NCBI GenBank assembly: GCA_024278215.1
Contig: JAJRTR010000158.1
Span: forward strand, 1 to 7,813
Direction: 5' to 3'
DNA from: a bacterium
GTDB taxonomy: Bacteria; UBP15; UBA6099; JAJRTR01
Length of the DNA stretch: 7,813 nt
Shown: positions 1 through 6,264 of the stretch, one piece after another
How the letters are laid out: each line of letters opens with the position of its first letter
Position numbering within the stretch: position 1 is the stretch's first letter
Notes under the pieces: model-generated
What the model saw: the letters and a program-made list of their open reading frames with translations, nothing else
What the model was told of the DNA's origin: nothing
Databases searched by the model: none
Program-made: the position numbers and the translations under genes

Positions 1-82
1 ATTGGCTCTACTGACATTGAATTGTACTGAAATCATATATGAATGGCTGTTTTTCAGGTGTTCATCAGAGTTGCCGGGACTT

Positions 83-2170
83 ATGAAAAATAAATTATCC
101 ATAATAACTGTAATTACGATATTACTGATATTTTGCGTTTCCGATGTTGCATCGGCATATATCGGTCCAGGCGCGGGCTTTGCGTTTATCACATCGTTTT
201 TTGTGCTTTTCGCGAGCATCGTCGTTGCAATACTTGTTTTACTGACAGCTCCGTTGAGGTTGCTTTACAGGGCTATCAGGCGGCGAGGTGTGAAAAAAGG
301 CAGGTTTGATCGTGTGGTGGTTCTCGGCCTCGACGGGATGGACCCGGGACTCGCGGGCGAGATGATGGACGCTGGCGAACTGCCCAATTTCAGCAGGCTT
401 GCTTCCGAGGGCGCATTCTCACCGCTTGAAACGACGCTTCCCGCCATGTCGCCTGTCGCATGGTCGTCTTTTATGACCGGTGTGACCGCCGCACGCCACA
501 ATATATATGATTTTCTCACTCCCGACAGAAAAAGCTATTTCCCTGCGCTGTCGTCTTCCGAGGTGCGTCCTCCATCGAAATCGCTCAAACTCGGCGGTTT
601 CAATATTCCGCTCGGCAAACCGGTTGTCAGGCTTATGCGCAAAGGCCGCCCTTTCTGGAATATTCTTTCCGATCACGGTATCTTTTCTTCAATTCTCAGG
701 GTGCCGATTACTTTCCCTGCCGAGCCTTTCGGGGGGCATCTGCTTTCGGCCATGTGTGTGCCGGATCTGCTCGGCACACAGGGCGAGTTCACTCTTTTTA
801 CGAGTATGAAGAACGCGGGCGAGATATACGAAGGCGGCAGGACAGTTATTGTAAACATCGTCAACCAGGGATTTAAAGCAGATATAAAGGGACCGTCGAA
901 CTCGCTGAAGCAGAACGGCGGTCCGATGAATGTCCCGCTTGTTGTTTTCATCGACCGGAAGGCGGGCGTTGCGGAGATTACGATAGGCGGAAAGACAACC
1001 GTTGCCGAACTCGGCAAACATACGGGATGGGTGACGATCCCGTTTAAAGCCGGGCCCGGTATCACTATTACGGGAATCTGCCGGTTCTGTCTCATGTCAA
1101 TCGAGCCGGAAGTGAATCTTTACATGAGCCCGATAAATATTGATCCGAACCAGCCTGCGCTCCCGATTTCTCACCCATACATTTTCTCGATGTATCTGGC
1201 GAAAGCCCAGGGGCCTTATGCAACTCTCGGGCTTGCGGAAGATACCTGGGCGCTCAATGAGCGTGTTCTCGACGAGGAGGCCTTCCTCGAACAGGCTTAT
1301 TTGAATCACGAGGAACGCGAGAAGATGTTTTTCCTGTCGCTGAAACGTGTGAGGCAGGGAACCGTGGCATGTGTGTTCGACACGACAGACAGGATACAGC
1401 ACATGTTCTGGCGCTACCATGAGAAATGCGAACACCAGCCGCTGGACAATTATGACACATACGTGGGAACTATCAGGGACCTTTACCGGCGAATGGACGA
1501 CCTGCTCGGACGCACACGAAAACAACTCGGTCCGAAGGACGCGCTGATAGTTATGTCCGACCACGGGTTCAAGGCGTTTCGGCGCGGTGTGGACCTCAAC
1601 GCGTGGCTCGAGCACGAGGGCTATCTCGCGCGCAGGCCGGACGCGAAGGGCGAGAAGTTTCTCAAGGATGTCGATTGGTCGCGGACGAAAGCTTACGCGC
1701 TGGGGCTGTCGGGGATATTCATCAACCTGAAGGGCAGGGAAGGGCGGGGTATCGTCGAAAAATCTGAAGTCGACGCGCTGAAACGGGAGATCGCGTCGAA
1801 ACTCGAGTGCCTTGCGGACGAGGAACGCGGCGAGACTGCGATTGCGAAGGTGCATATCGCCGACGAGGTTATGAACGGTCCATATCTCGGCAACGCGCCC
1901 GAATTGTTTGTCGGCTATAATATCGGATACCGGAATTCGTGGGATTGCGCAATCGGCCGCATCGGAGCGAATGTGTTTGAGGATAATAATAAGAGTTGGA
2001 GCGGCGACCACTGCATCGAACCATCGCTTGTGCCGGGCGTGTTGTTTACAAATTTGAAGCTGAACGGAGGTGCCGCGCCGCGAATTATCGACATTGCTCC
2101 CAGCATTCTTTCTCTTTTCAACGTTAAGCCGCCATCCAATATGGAAGGCAGGCCGGTGCTGAAGGTCTGA
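83..2170 (+). CDS. Membrane-anchored alkaline phosphatase superfamily protein (type I phosphodiesterase/NPP-like), first of a tandem pair
   Basis: A 695-residue enzyme predicted to cleave or transfer a phosphate ester or diester; the substrate is unknown. The alkaline phosphatase superfamily metal and nucleophile set is complete: Asp84 in LGLDGMDP, the nucleophile-position Ser123 in MSPVAWSSFMTG (aligned on the TG with the Thr of NPP enzymes), Asp436 and His440 in DRIQH, Asp493 and His494 in MSDHGF, and His643 in GDH. A beta-rich insert at about 245-350 makes it longer than a minimal NPP. The N-terminus has a signal-like segment (about 1-25, ending VASA), a YIGPGAG motif, a hydrophobic helix (about 33-60) and then RAIRRR. 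By the positive-inside rule this puts the catalytic domain in the cytoplasm unless the signal behaves otherwise. The frame stays open upstream to base 2, where a TTG could add 27 residues; I chose ATG 83 because it starts the signal-like segment. The RBS is weak. The paralog follows after 10 bases. Confidence 0.92.
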   Translation: MKNKLSIITVITILLIFCVSDVASAYIGPGAGFAFITSFFVLFASIVVAILVLLTAPLRLLYRAIRRRGVKKGRFDRVVVLGLDGMDPGLAGEMMDAGELPNFSRLASEGAFSPLETTLPAMSPVAWSSFMTGVTAARHNIYDFLTPDRKSYFPALSSSEVRPPSKSLKLGGFNIPLGKPVVRLMRKGRPFWNILSDHGIFSSILRVPITFPAEPFGGHLLSAMCVPDLLGTQGEFTLFTSMKNAGEIYEGGRTVIVNIVNQGFKADIKGPSNSLKQNGGPMNVPLVVFIDRKAGVAEITIGGKTTVAELGKHTGWVTIPFKAGPGITITGICRFCLMSIEPEVNLYMSPINIDPNQPALPISHPYIFSMYLAKAQGPYATLGLAEDTWALNERVLDEEAFLEQAYLNHEEREKMFFLSLKRVRQGTVACVFDTTDRIQHMFWRYHEKCEHQPLDNYDTYVGTIRDLYRRMDDLLGRTRKQLGPKDALIVMSDHGFKAFRRGVDLNAWLEHEGYLARRPDAKGEKFLKDVDWSRTKAYALGLSGIFINLKGREGRGIVEKSEVDALKREIASKLECLADEERGETAIAKVHIADEVMNGPYLGNAPELFVGYNIGYRNSWDCAIGRIGANVFEDNNKSWSGDHCIEPSLVPGVLFTNLKLNGGAAPRIIDIAPSILSLFNVKPPSNMEGRPVLKV

Positions 2171-2180
2171 AGTTTTTGTT

Positions 2181-4208
2181 ATGAAAAAAATAACTTTCAA
2201 ACATTTCTTTGTATTTGTTCTGATTGCAGTCAGCGGCTGCGTCGCAGTGTCGTGCGGGCGCGGCAACGGCTGGAAAAAAACCGATCACAAAGTGCTGGTG
2301 CTGGGCTTCGACGGAATGGACCCGAGACTGCTGGCTAATTTTATGAACAGAAGCGATTTTCCGAACTTCGATAAGTTGATTGCGGTCAACGGAATACGCA
2401 CACTCGCCACGAGCACCCCGCCGCAGAGCCCGGTGGCGTGGTCGAATTTCATTACCGGCAAGAATCCCGGCGGACACGCGATATTCGATTTCATCCACAG
2501 GAACCCGGAGAATTATCAGCCTTACCTTTCCATGTCACGCGCCGAGAACCCGGCCCGCACTCTGAAACTTGGCAATTATGTGATTCCTCTGGGAAAGGGT
2601 GATGTCAAGCTGTTGAGGAGGGGGACGGCCTTCTGGGAATTGCTTGTCGCGAGAAATATTCCAGCGACGATATTCAGGATTCCGTCGAATTTCCCGCCGG
2701 TGCCCGCAGGCAGGTCTATTGCGGGGATGGGAACGCCCGACCTGCTCGGCGGATACGGCTCGTTTTCATACTATACCGAGGAACCGCCCGCGCCGGACGC
2801 GGATGAGATCACGGGCGGAACGATCACACAGATAACGCCCGGAGCCGATGGGAAATATACTTTTTTCCTTACGGGGCCGCCGAATACGATGTTGAAAGAC
2901 AGGCCGACGACGAAGATAGAAATAAATGTGTGGAAGGATTCGACAAATCCTTCCGCCGAGATAAAGATCGGCGGCGACACGCTTGTGCTCGAAGAGGGGC
3001 AGTGGAGCGACTGGGTGCGGGTCGAATTCGAGATGATTCCCCACCTTTCATCCGTTTCCGGTATATGCCTTGTTTATCTCAAAAGCGTGCATCCTTATCT
3101 TAAGATTTATATATCGCCTGTGAATATCGATCCGGTAAAGCCTGCGATGCCTATCAGCAACCCGCCGGAGTACGCGGCGGAACTCGCCCGCGAGACCGGA
3201 CTCTACTATACACAGGGTATGCCCGAAGACACTAAAGCGCTCGATCACGGCGTTTTCACCGACATGGAATATCTCGAGCAGACAAAAATATTTCACGACC
3301 ACATCGAAAAAATGTTCCATTACGAATTGAACCGTTTCCGTTCCGGGCTTCTTTTCTTTTATTTCTCGAACACCGACCTCGGCTCGCACATGTTCTGGAG
3401 CGCGATGGATAAGAGCCATCCGGGATACGGACTACGCACGGAAGAAGCGCGTGATACAATATTTAAAATATATCAGAATATGGACCGCATGTTGGGCATC
3501 GCCATGGAAAAACTCGATCCAGGCGATACGATCATAGTGATGTCCGACCACGGGTTCGCCTCCTTCGCGCGTGGATTCAACCTTAATACGTGGCTTAAAG
3601 AAAACGGATACCTTGCGCTGATCGACGAGTTTTCGCAGGGCGATCAGGATTTCCTCGCGAATGTCGACTGGTCGCGCACAAGCGCTTACGCGCTCGGTTT
3701 TAACGCGCTGTATATCAACCAGATGGGACGCGAAGGTGAAGGGATAGTGCCTGTCGGTGACGCGAAAAAGCGGTTGCTCGAAAAGATAAGAGATGGGCTG
3801 TTGCAGGTGCGCGACCCCCTGACCGGCAAACAGGTGATTACGCATGTATATGTTGCTGATGAAATATATAGTGGAAAATACGTGAAAGATGCACCGGACT
3901 TGATTATAGGATACAACCGCGGCTACCGCGCATCCTGGGAAACAGCTATAGGCAGGGTGCCGCGCGAGCTGTTGTCCGACAACAAACAGAAGTGGACCGG
4001 CGACCATTGTATAGACCCGGCACATGTGCCGGGGATCGTACTCAGCAACAGAAAAATTAAATATGAACGCCCTTCGCTTTACGACCTCCCTGTAACTATT
4101 CTTAATGAGTTCGGAGTGGAGAAGAATCCGGATATGATCGGACACAATATCTTTGTGGGGGAGAAAAAACCGCCACGCAATGAAATCGAGCCTTTCGGGG
4201 AAAAGTAG
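2181..4208 (+). CDS. Lipoprotein alkaline phosphatase superfamily protein, tandem paralog
   Basis: A 675-residue paralog of the preceding enzyme, alignable over almost its whole length. Shared blocks include LG-[LF]-DGMDP, SPVAWS, the LKLG...IPLGK block, the NIDP..PA.PIS block, MSDHGF, and the VDWSRT..YALG block. The active-site set is complete: Asp44, Ser83, Asp399 and His403 (DLGSH), Asp456 and His457, and His609 (GDHC). The N-terminus is a short basic then hydrophobic segment with two possible lipobox cysteines, Cys20 (AVSGC) and Cys25 (VAVSC). This predicts a lipid-anchored, extracytoplasmic enzyme and differs from the first copy, which has a YIGPGAG-helix anchor. The insert at about 205-300 has the same IGG...W.W.V pattern as in the first copy. 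ATG 2181 is chosen because it starts the lipoprotein signal; no strong Shine-Dalgarno is visible, which fits translational coupling over a 10-base gap. Substrate unknown; phosphodiesterase, phosphomonoesterase or head-group transferase are all possible. Confidence 0.94.
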   Translation: MKKITFKHFFVFVLIAVSGCVAVSCGRGNGWKKTDHKVLVLGFDGMDPRLLANFMNRSDFPNFDKLIAVNGIRTLATSTPPQSPVAWSNFITGKNPGGHAIFDFIHRNPENYQPYLSMSRAENPARTLKLGNYVIPLGKGDVKLLRRGTAFWELLVARNIPATIFRIPSNFPPVPAGRSIAGMGTPDLLGGYGSFSYYTEEPPAPDADEITGGTITQITPGADGKYTFFLTGPPNTMLKDRPTTKIEINVWKDSTNPSAEIKIGGDTLVLEEGQWSDWVRVEFEMIPHLSSVSGICLVYLKSVHPYLKIYISPVNIDPVKPAMPISNPPEYAAELARETGLYYTQGMPEDTKALDHGVFTDMEYLEQTKIFHDHIEKMFHYELNRFRSGLLFFYFSNTDLGSHMFWSAMDKSHPGYGLRTEEARDTIFKIYQNMDRMLGIAMEKLDPGDTIIVMSDHGFASFARGFNLNTWLKENGYLALIDEFSQGDQDFLANVDWSRTSAYALGFNALYINQMGREGEGIVPVGDAKKRLLEKIRDGLLQVRDPLTGKQVITHVYVADEIYSGKYVKDAPDLIIGYNRGYRASWETAIGRVPRELLSDNKQKWTGDHCIDPAHVPGIVLSNRKIKYERPSLYDLPVTILNEFGVEKNPDMIGHNIFVGEKKPPRNEIEPFGEK

Positions 4209-4248
4209 CGCCGTGTCGATACCGGCAAAAGGGATAATCGGGAGTGAT

Positions 4249-4256
4249 TGGAGAGA
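4249..4256 (+). promoter_or_regulatory. Ribosome binding site that fixes the thioesterase start
   Basis: The purine run TGGAGAGA has its GGAG core at 4250-4253, eight bases before ATG 4262. An in-frame GTG at 4244 would add six residues but has its GGGAG directly abutting it with no spacer, so ATG 4262 is the better start. Confidence 0.65.
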
Positions 4257-4261
4257 GACTT

Positions 4262-4666
4262 ATGGAATATGAACCGGGCAGCCTGAAATACGCAAGGGAA
4301 ATAGTGGCGAAGGACCCTTACGCGCAATTTCTTGGAATCGAAGCTGTAGAAATATGCGATTCTTATGCGAAAATGAAGTTGACTGTGAAGCCCGAATATT
4401 GCAATTCGGTAGGCAGGGCGCACGGAGCGATAGTATACGGAGCGGCGGACCAGGCGTTTGCTGTGGCATGTAATTCACGGGGCGAGGCCGCGATGGCGCT
4501 TACTGTGACTATGCACTACCACGCGGGCGCGCAAGTCGGCACGACATTGATTTCCGAAGCTGAGCCGGTCAGTATCCACCGCAAAGTGAGCCTGTGGCGG
4601 CTGACGGTAAAGACGGAAGAGGGCATCCTGATCGCTACCGCTGAAGGCACGGCGTATCACAGATAA
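4262..4666 (+). CDS. PaaI-family hotdog-fold thioesterase
   Basis: A 134-residue single hotdog domain, the usual PaaI-family size. These cytoplasmic enzymes hydrolyse acyl-CoA or aryl-CoA thioesters as tetramers. The core signature is visible: Asn48 in YCNSVGRAHG, the HG pair at 54-55 starting the central helix, and Asp63 in GAADQAFAVACNS. The strand regions MALTVTMHYHAGAQVG and VSLWRLTVKTEEGILIATAEGTAYHR follow in family order, including the typical small-residue then G-hydrophobic-A pattern near the end. It lies 53 bases after the second phosphatase and 15 before the next gene, so it is probably co-transcribed. What an acyl-CoA thioesterase does beside phosphatase-like enzymes is unclear; lipid or aromatic-CoA metabolism are both possible. 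The substrate cannot be named from sequence. Confidence 0.88.
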   Translation: MEYEPGSLKYAREIVAKDPYAQFLGIEAVEICDSYAKMKLTVKPEYCNSVGRAHGAIVYGAADQAFAVACNSRGEAAMALTVTMHYHAGAQVGTTLISEAEPVSIHRKVSLWRLTVKTEEGILIATAEGTAYHR

Positions 4667-4681
4667 TCATGGGGGCGTTTT

Positions 4682-4873
4682 ATGTTCGGATCAAAACTCA
4701 AACTGGACAGGGACCTGCTCGCGAGAGCGGAAAAAGTCGCGGAAACAGCAGGCTACTCTTCCGTGAGCGAATTCATCACACATCTGCTCGAGAAGGAACT
4801 TGAAAAACTGGAAGGCGCGGCTAATGAAAACGAGATGCAGGAACGCCTGAAGGGGCTCGGCTACATTTCGTAA
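4682..4873 (+). CDS. Small ribbon-helix-helix-like protein with C-terminal LKGLGYIS motif
   Basis: A 63-residue protein. Residues 4-9 (SKLKLD) could form the short beta strand of a ribbon-helix-helix (CopG/Arc-like) fold. Two helices follow, about 10-22 (DLLARAEKVAETA) and 27-45 (SVSEFITHLLEKELEKLEG), joined by a GYSS turn. That spacing fits ribbon-helix-helix dimers, which bind DNA through the strand. The tail NENEMQERLKGLGYIS is separate and ends in a motif resembling the L-x-x-LGY-hydrophobic ends of many sulfatase or AlkP-type proteins. It has a GGGGG-containing ribosome site (4671-4675) six bases before ATG 4682 and sits 15 bases after the thioesterase and 13 before the membrane protein gene. 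It could be a DNA-binding regulator of the cluster or a protein-protein adaptor; the sequence does not decide. No toxin partner is adjacent, so an antitoxin role is not favoured. Confidence 0.8.
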   Translation: MFGSKLKLDRDLLARAEKVAETAGYSSVSEFITHLLEKELEKLEGAANENEMQERLKGLGYIS

Positions 4874-4886
4874 GTAGACGAATATT

Positions 4887-5711
4887 ATGGATTCATTAAA
4901 TCTTGCAATAACCTCGCTGTTCGATCTTTACTTCAACCTGTTTCAGGAAGTTTCACCATGGATCGGACTGTCCTTTATTTCACTCGTTACAGGAATTATT
5001 CTGCTTATTGTGTTCAGGTTCACATCGAATCAGGCGGCGATAGGAAAAACGAAGGAACGAATACGCGGGCATTTCCTCGAGATACGTCTCTTTCAGGACG
5101 ATCCCGTGATTGTTATCGGTTCGCTCGGTCGCATTATGAAGGATAATTTCATATATCTGCGCTATACGATGGTCCCGTTTCTGTTTATGCTTGTTCCTGT
5201 TGTGCTGATGCTGGTCCAGATGGACATGAGGTACGGCAGCCGGCCATTCACAGCGGGTGATGAAACAGTGTTGAGAGTTGAGACGGCGAAAGGAAGCAGG
5301 GAAAATCTTGAGAAACTGAAAATTGACGTGCCGGATTTTGTAAGGGTAAATGTCAGGCCTGTGAGGATACCTTCGACCGGGGAAGTACTGTGGGGACTGA
5401 AGATCACGGGCGAGGGCAGGGGAGACATCTCCATTTCGGCAAAAGGGTCGGCGCAAAAGCTATCTATTGTTTCCGGCGGCGGAGTGCCGCGTATTGTCGG
5501 CACGCGTACGAACGGCGGCTTCTGGAACAGGTTGCTGAACCCCGGTTCAAAAACGCTGCGCGGCGATTCAGGCCTGAAACTGATCGAGATAAAATATCCG
5601 GCAAGAGAAATGAAGATCGGCAATCGCACTGTTCACTGGTTAATCATTTATTTTGCCATTTCAGTTGTGTTCGGCTACAGCGTTAAGGGCTTGTTCGGAG
5701 TAGAAGTGTAG
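4887..5711 (+). CDS. Three-helix membrane protein with periplasmic domain, possibly Oxa1/DUF106-like
   Basis: A 274-residue protein of unknown function. Hydrophobic helices lie at about 25-44, 93-112 and 249-266. Between helices 1 and 2 is a basic, amphipathic stretch (KTKERIRGHFLEIRLFQDDP, then LGRIMKDN and YLRY) expected in the cytoplasm. Between helices 2 and 3 is a beta-rich domain of about 135 residues (about 114-248) expected outside the membrane. This gives N-out, C-in. The outline of helix, cytosolic charged helical segment, then helices 2 and 3 resembles the Oxa1 superfamily (YidC, DUF106, EMC3), but the large domain before helix 3 is not typical and I see no decisive motif. The RLFQDD and N-x-x-YLRY pattern is one I associate with uncharacterised conserved bacterial membrane proteins. 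The start is the first ATG, 13 bases after the upstream stop, with a weak ribosome site. Last gene of the cluster; no clear terminator follows. Confidence 0.85.
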   Translation: MDSLNLAITSLFDLYFNLFQEVSPWIGLSFISLVTGIILLIVFRFTSNQAAIGKTKERIRGHFLEIRLFQDDPVIVIGSLGRIMKDNFIYLRYTMVPFLFMLVPVVLMLVQMDMRYGSRPFTAGDETVLRVETAKGSRENLEKLKIDVPDFVRVNVRPVRIPSTGEVLWGLKITGEGRGDISISAKGSAQKLSIVSGGGVPRIVGTRTNGGFWNRLLNPGSKTLRGDSGLKLIEIKYPAREMKIGNRTVHWLIIYFAISVVFGYSVKGLFGVEV

Positions 5712-5728
5712 CCGGACCAGCCGCCGGA

Positions 5729-5746
5729 GAATTCTTCACCCGGCTA
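5729..5746 (+). repeat. 18-base direct repeat, copy 1
   Basis: GAATTCTTCACCCGGCTA matches 16 of 18 bases of the segment at 7317-7334 in the same orientation. It lies 18 bases after the membrane protein stop. A 7-base inverted pair TAGCCGG/CCGGCTA (5709-5715 and 5740-5746) overlaps it but is not followed by a T-run, so I do not call a terminator. Confidence 0.5.
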
Positions 5747-5796
5747 TTGTCGCGGTAACGATGAAAAGAAGTCCGAAAATGCTTTCTCCCGCATAT

Positions 5797-5941
5797 TTGA
5801 TTCGTGTGTAATAAATCATTTTCCAAAACAATGTTTTTGTCAAAGTCGGTCAAGATGCTTTAAAATACTGAATGCACGTTCGTTATAGTCGATCATTATT
5901 AATTGACAATTGTCATCTTCGACTTATTGCACACGAATCAA
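5797..5941. repeat. Long inverted repeat, MITE-like unit of 145 bases
   Basis: The arm at 5797-5817 (begins TTGATTCGTGTG, ends AATC) is the reverse complement of 5921-5941 with 19 of 21 positions matching. The bases TAT occur immediately outside both arms (5794-5796 and 5942-5944) and could be a 3-base target duplication, though that is weak in AT-rich DNA. The interior codes for nothing. A short non-autonomous element or a transcription-termination or regulatory structure would both fit. Confidence 0.55.
5904..5915. repeat. 12-base perfect palindrome, possible operator
   Basis: TGACAATTGTCA is a perfect palindrome lying just inside the right arm of the larger inverted repeat. It includes most of a TTGACA -35-like hexamer (5903-5908), but no good -10 follows at 16-18 bases. 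It could be a dimeric regulator site or only part of the repeat. Confidence 0.3.
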
Positions 5942-5966
5942 TATTGTGATGTTTCAAAAGTTCTCG

Positions 5967-6106
5967 GTATCCGTTCACAGGTGACTGTTCGCAACGGTAC
6001 ATCCGAAATTCCTGGAATGCAACGACTGTGTCGTTGCAACTATGAAGAAGTCGCATTTTGCAAAAACTGATGTTTTTGCGTTCCAGGATTTTCAGATAGT
6101 ACCGTT
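5967..6106 (+). repeat. Nested, multi-hairpin inverted-repeat element
   Basis: The outer arms 5993-6022 and 6077-6106 are near-complementary over about 30 bases, with one indel and three mismatches; the outermost eight (AACGGTAC/GTACCGTT) are perfect. Inside are two perfect hairpins: a 9-base stem with a 3-base loop (TGCAACGAC at 6018-6026, GTCGTTGCA at 6030-6038) and an 8-base stem with a 4-base loop (GCAAAAAC at 6060-6067, GTTTTTGC at 6072-6079). Each hairpin shares bases with the outer stem, so they cannot all form together. AACGGTAC can also pair upstream with GTATCCGTT (5967-5975, one bulged T), around a small ACAG-GTGA-CTGT hairpin. It may be a repetitive palindromic DNA element or a structured RNA; it ends 158 bases before the translin start. 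Confidence 0.6.
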
Positions 6107-6155
6107 AAAGTATTATGCCCAATGCACCACGTGAACGGCGCGGTCTGTTGCCTAT

Positions 6156-6161
6156 TATAAT
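6156..6161 (+). promoter_or_regulatory. Possible -10 element for the translin gene
   Basis: TATAAT matches the sigma-70 -10 consensus exactly and lies 103 bases before the translin ATG. No convincing -35 hexamer sits 16-18 bases upstream, so this is a weak call. Confidence 0.25.
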
Positions 6162-6264
6162 GCATATCATGAACAAATTGCGAATAATGTGATAAGATAA
6201 CAACGACAAAAGGATATTATAGAAAAGAAAGGTTTCAGGATACAACTGAAATACAGGGTGAGAC

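Larger units (their letters stand above)
5712..6264 (+). other. Gene-free, repeat-rich intergenic region
   Basis: These 553 bases carry no credible coding region: open frames are short, lack ribosome sites and show no family resemblance. Composition is more AT-rich than the flanking genes. The stretch holds an 18-base repeat copy (5729-5746), a 145-base inverted-repeat unit (5797-5941), a 12-base palindrome (5904-5915), a nested stem element (5967-6106) and a possible promoter before the translin gene. Confidence 0.7.

Noticed and set aside
11-41. Possible promoter CTGACA with ATATAT/TATATG before the first gene
   Set aside because: The hexamers match poorly or are badly spaced, and the region is too close to the window edge to judge.
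2-82. 27-codon N-terminal extension of the first phosphatase from a TTG at base 2
   Set aside because: The extension is not signal-like and would bury the clear signal/anchor that starts at ATG 83. The frame is merely open to the window edge.
1097-2266. Long minus-strand open frame of 389 codons inside the first phosphatase
   Set aside because: It lies opposite a gene with a full catalytic motif set, has no recognisable domain, and is a by-product of codon bias.
3432-4145. Minus-strand open frame of 237 codons inside the second phosphatase
   Set aside because: Antisense shadow of a well-supported gene; no family resemblance or ribosome site.
4682-4873. Antitoxin of a toxin-antitoxin pair
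   Set aside because: The RHH-like fold would allow it, but neither neighbour (a thioesterase and a multi-helix membrane protein) resembles a toxin.
5709-5746. TAGCCGG/CCGGCTA stem after the membrane protein gene as an intrinsic terminator
   Set aside because: The loop is 24 bases and no T-run follows, so it does not meet the usual terminator pattern.
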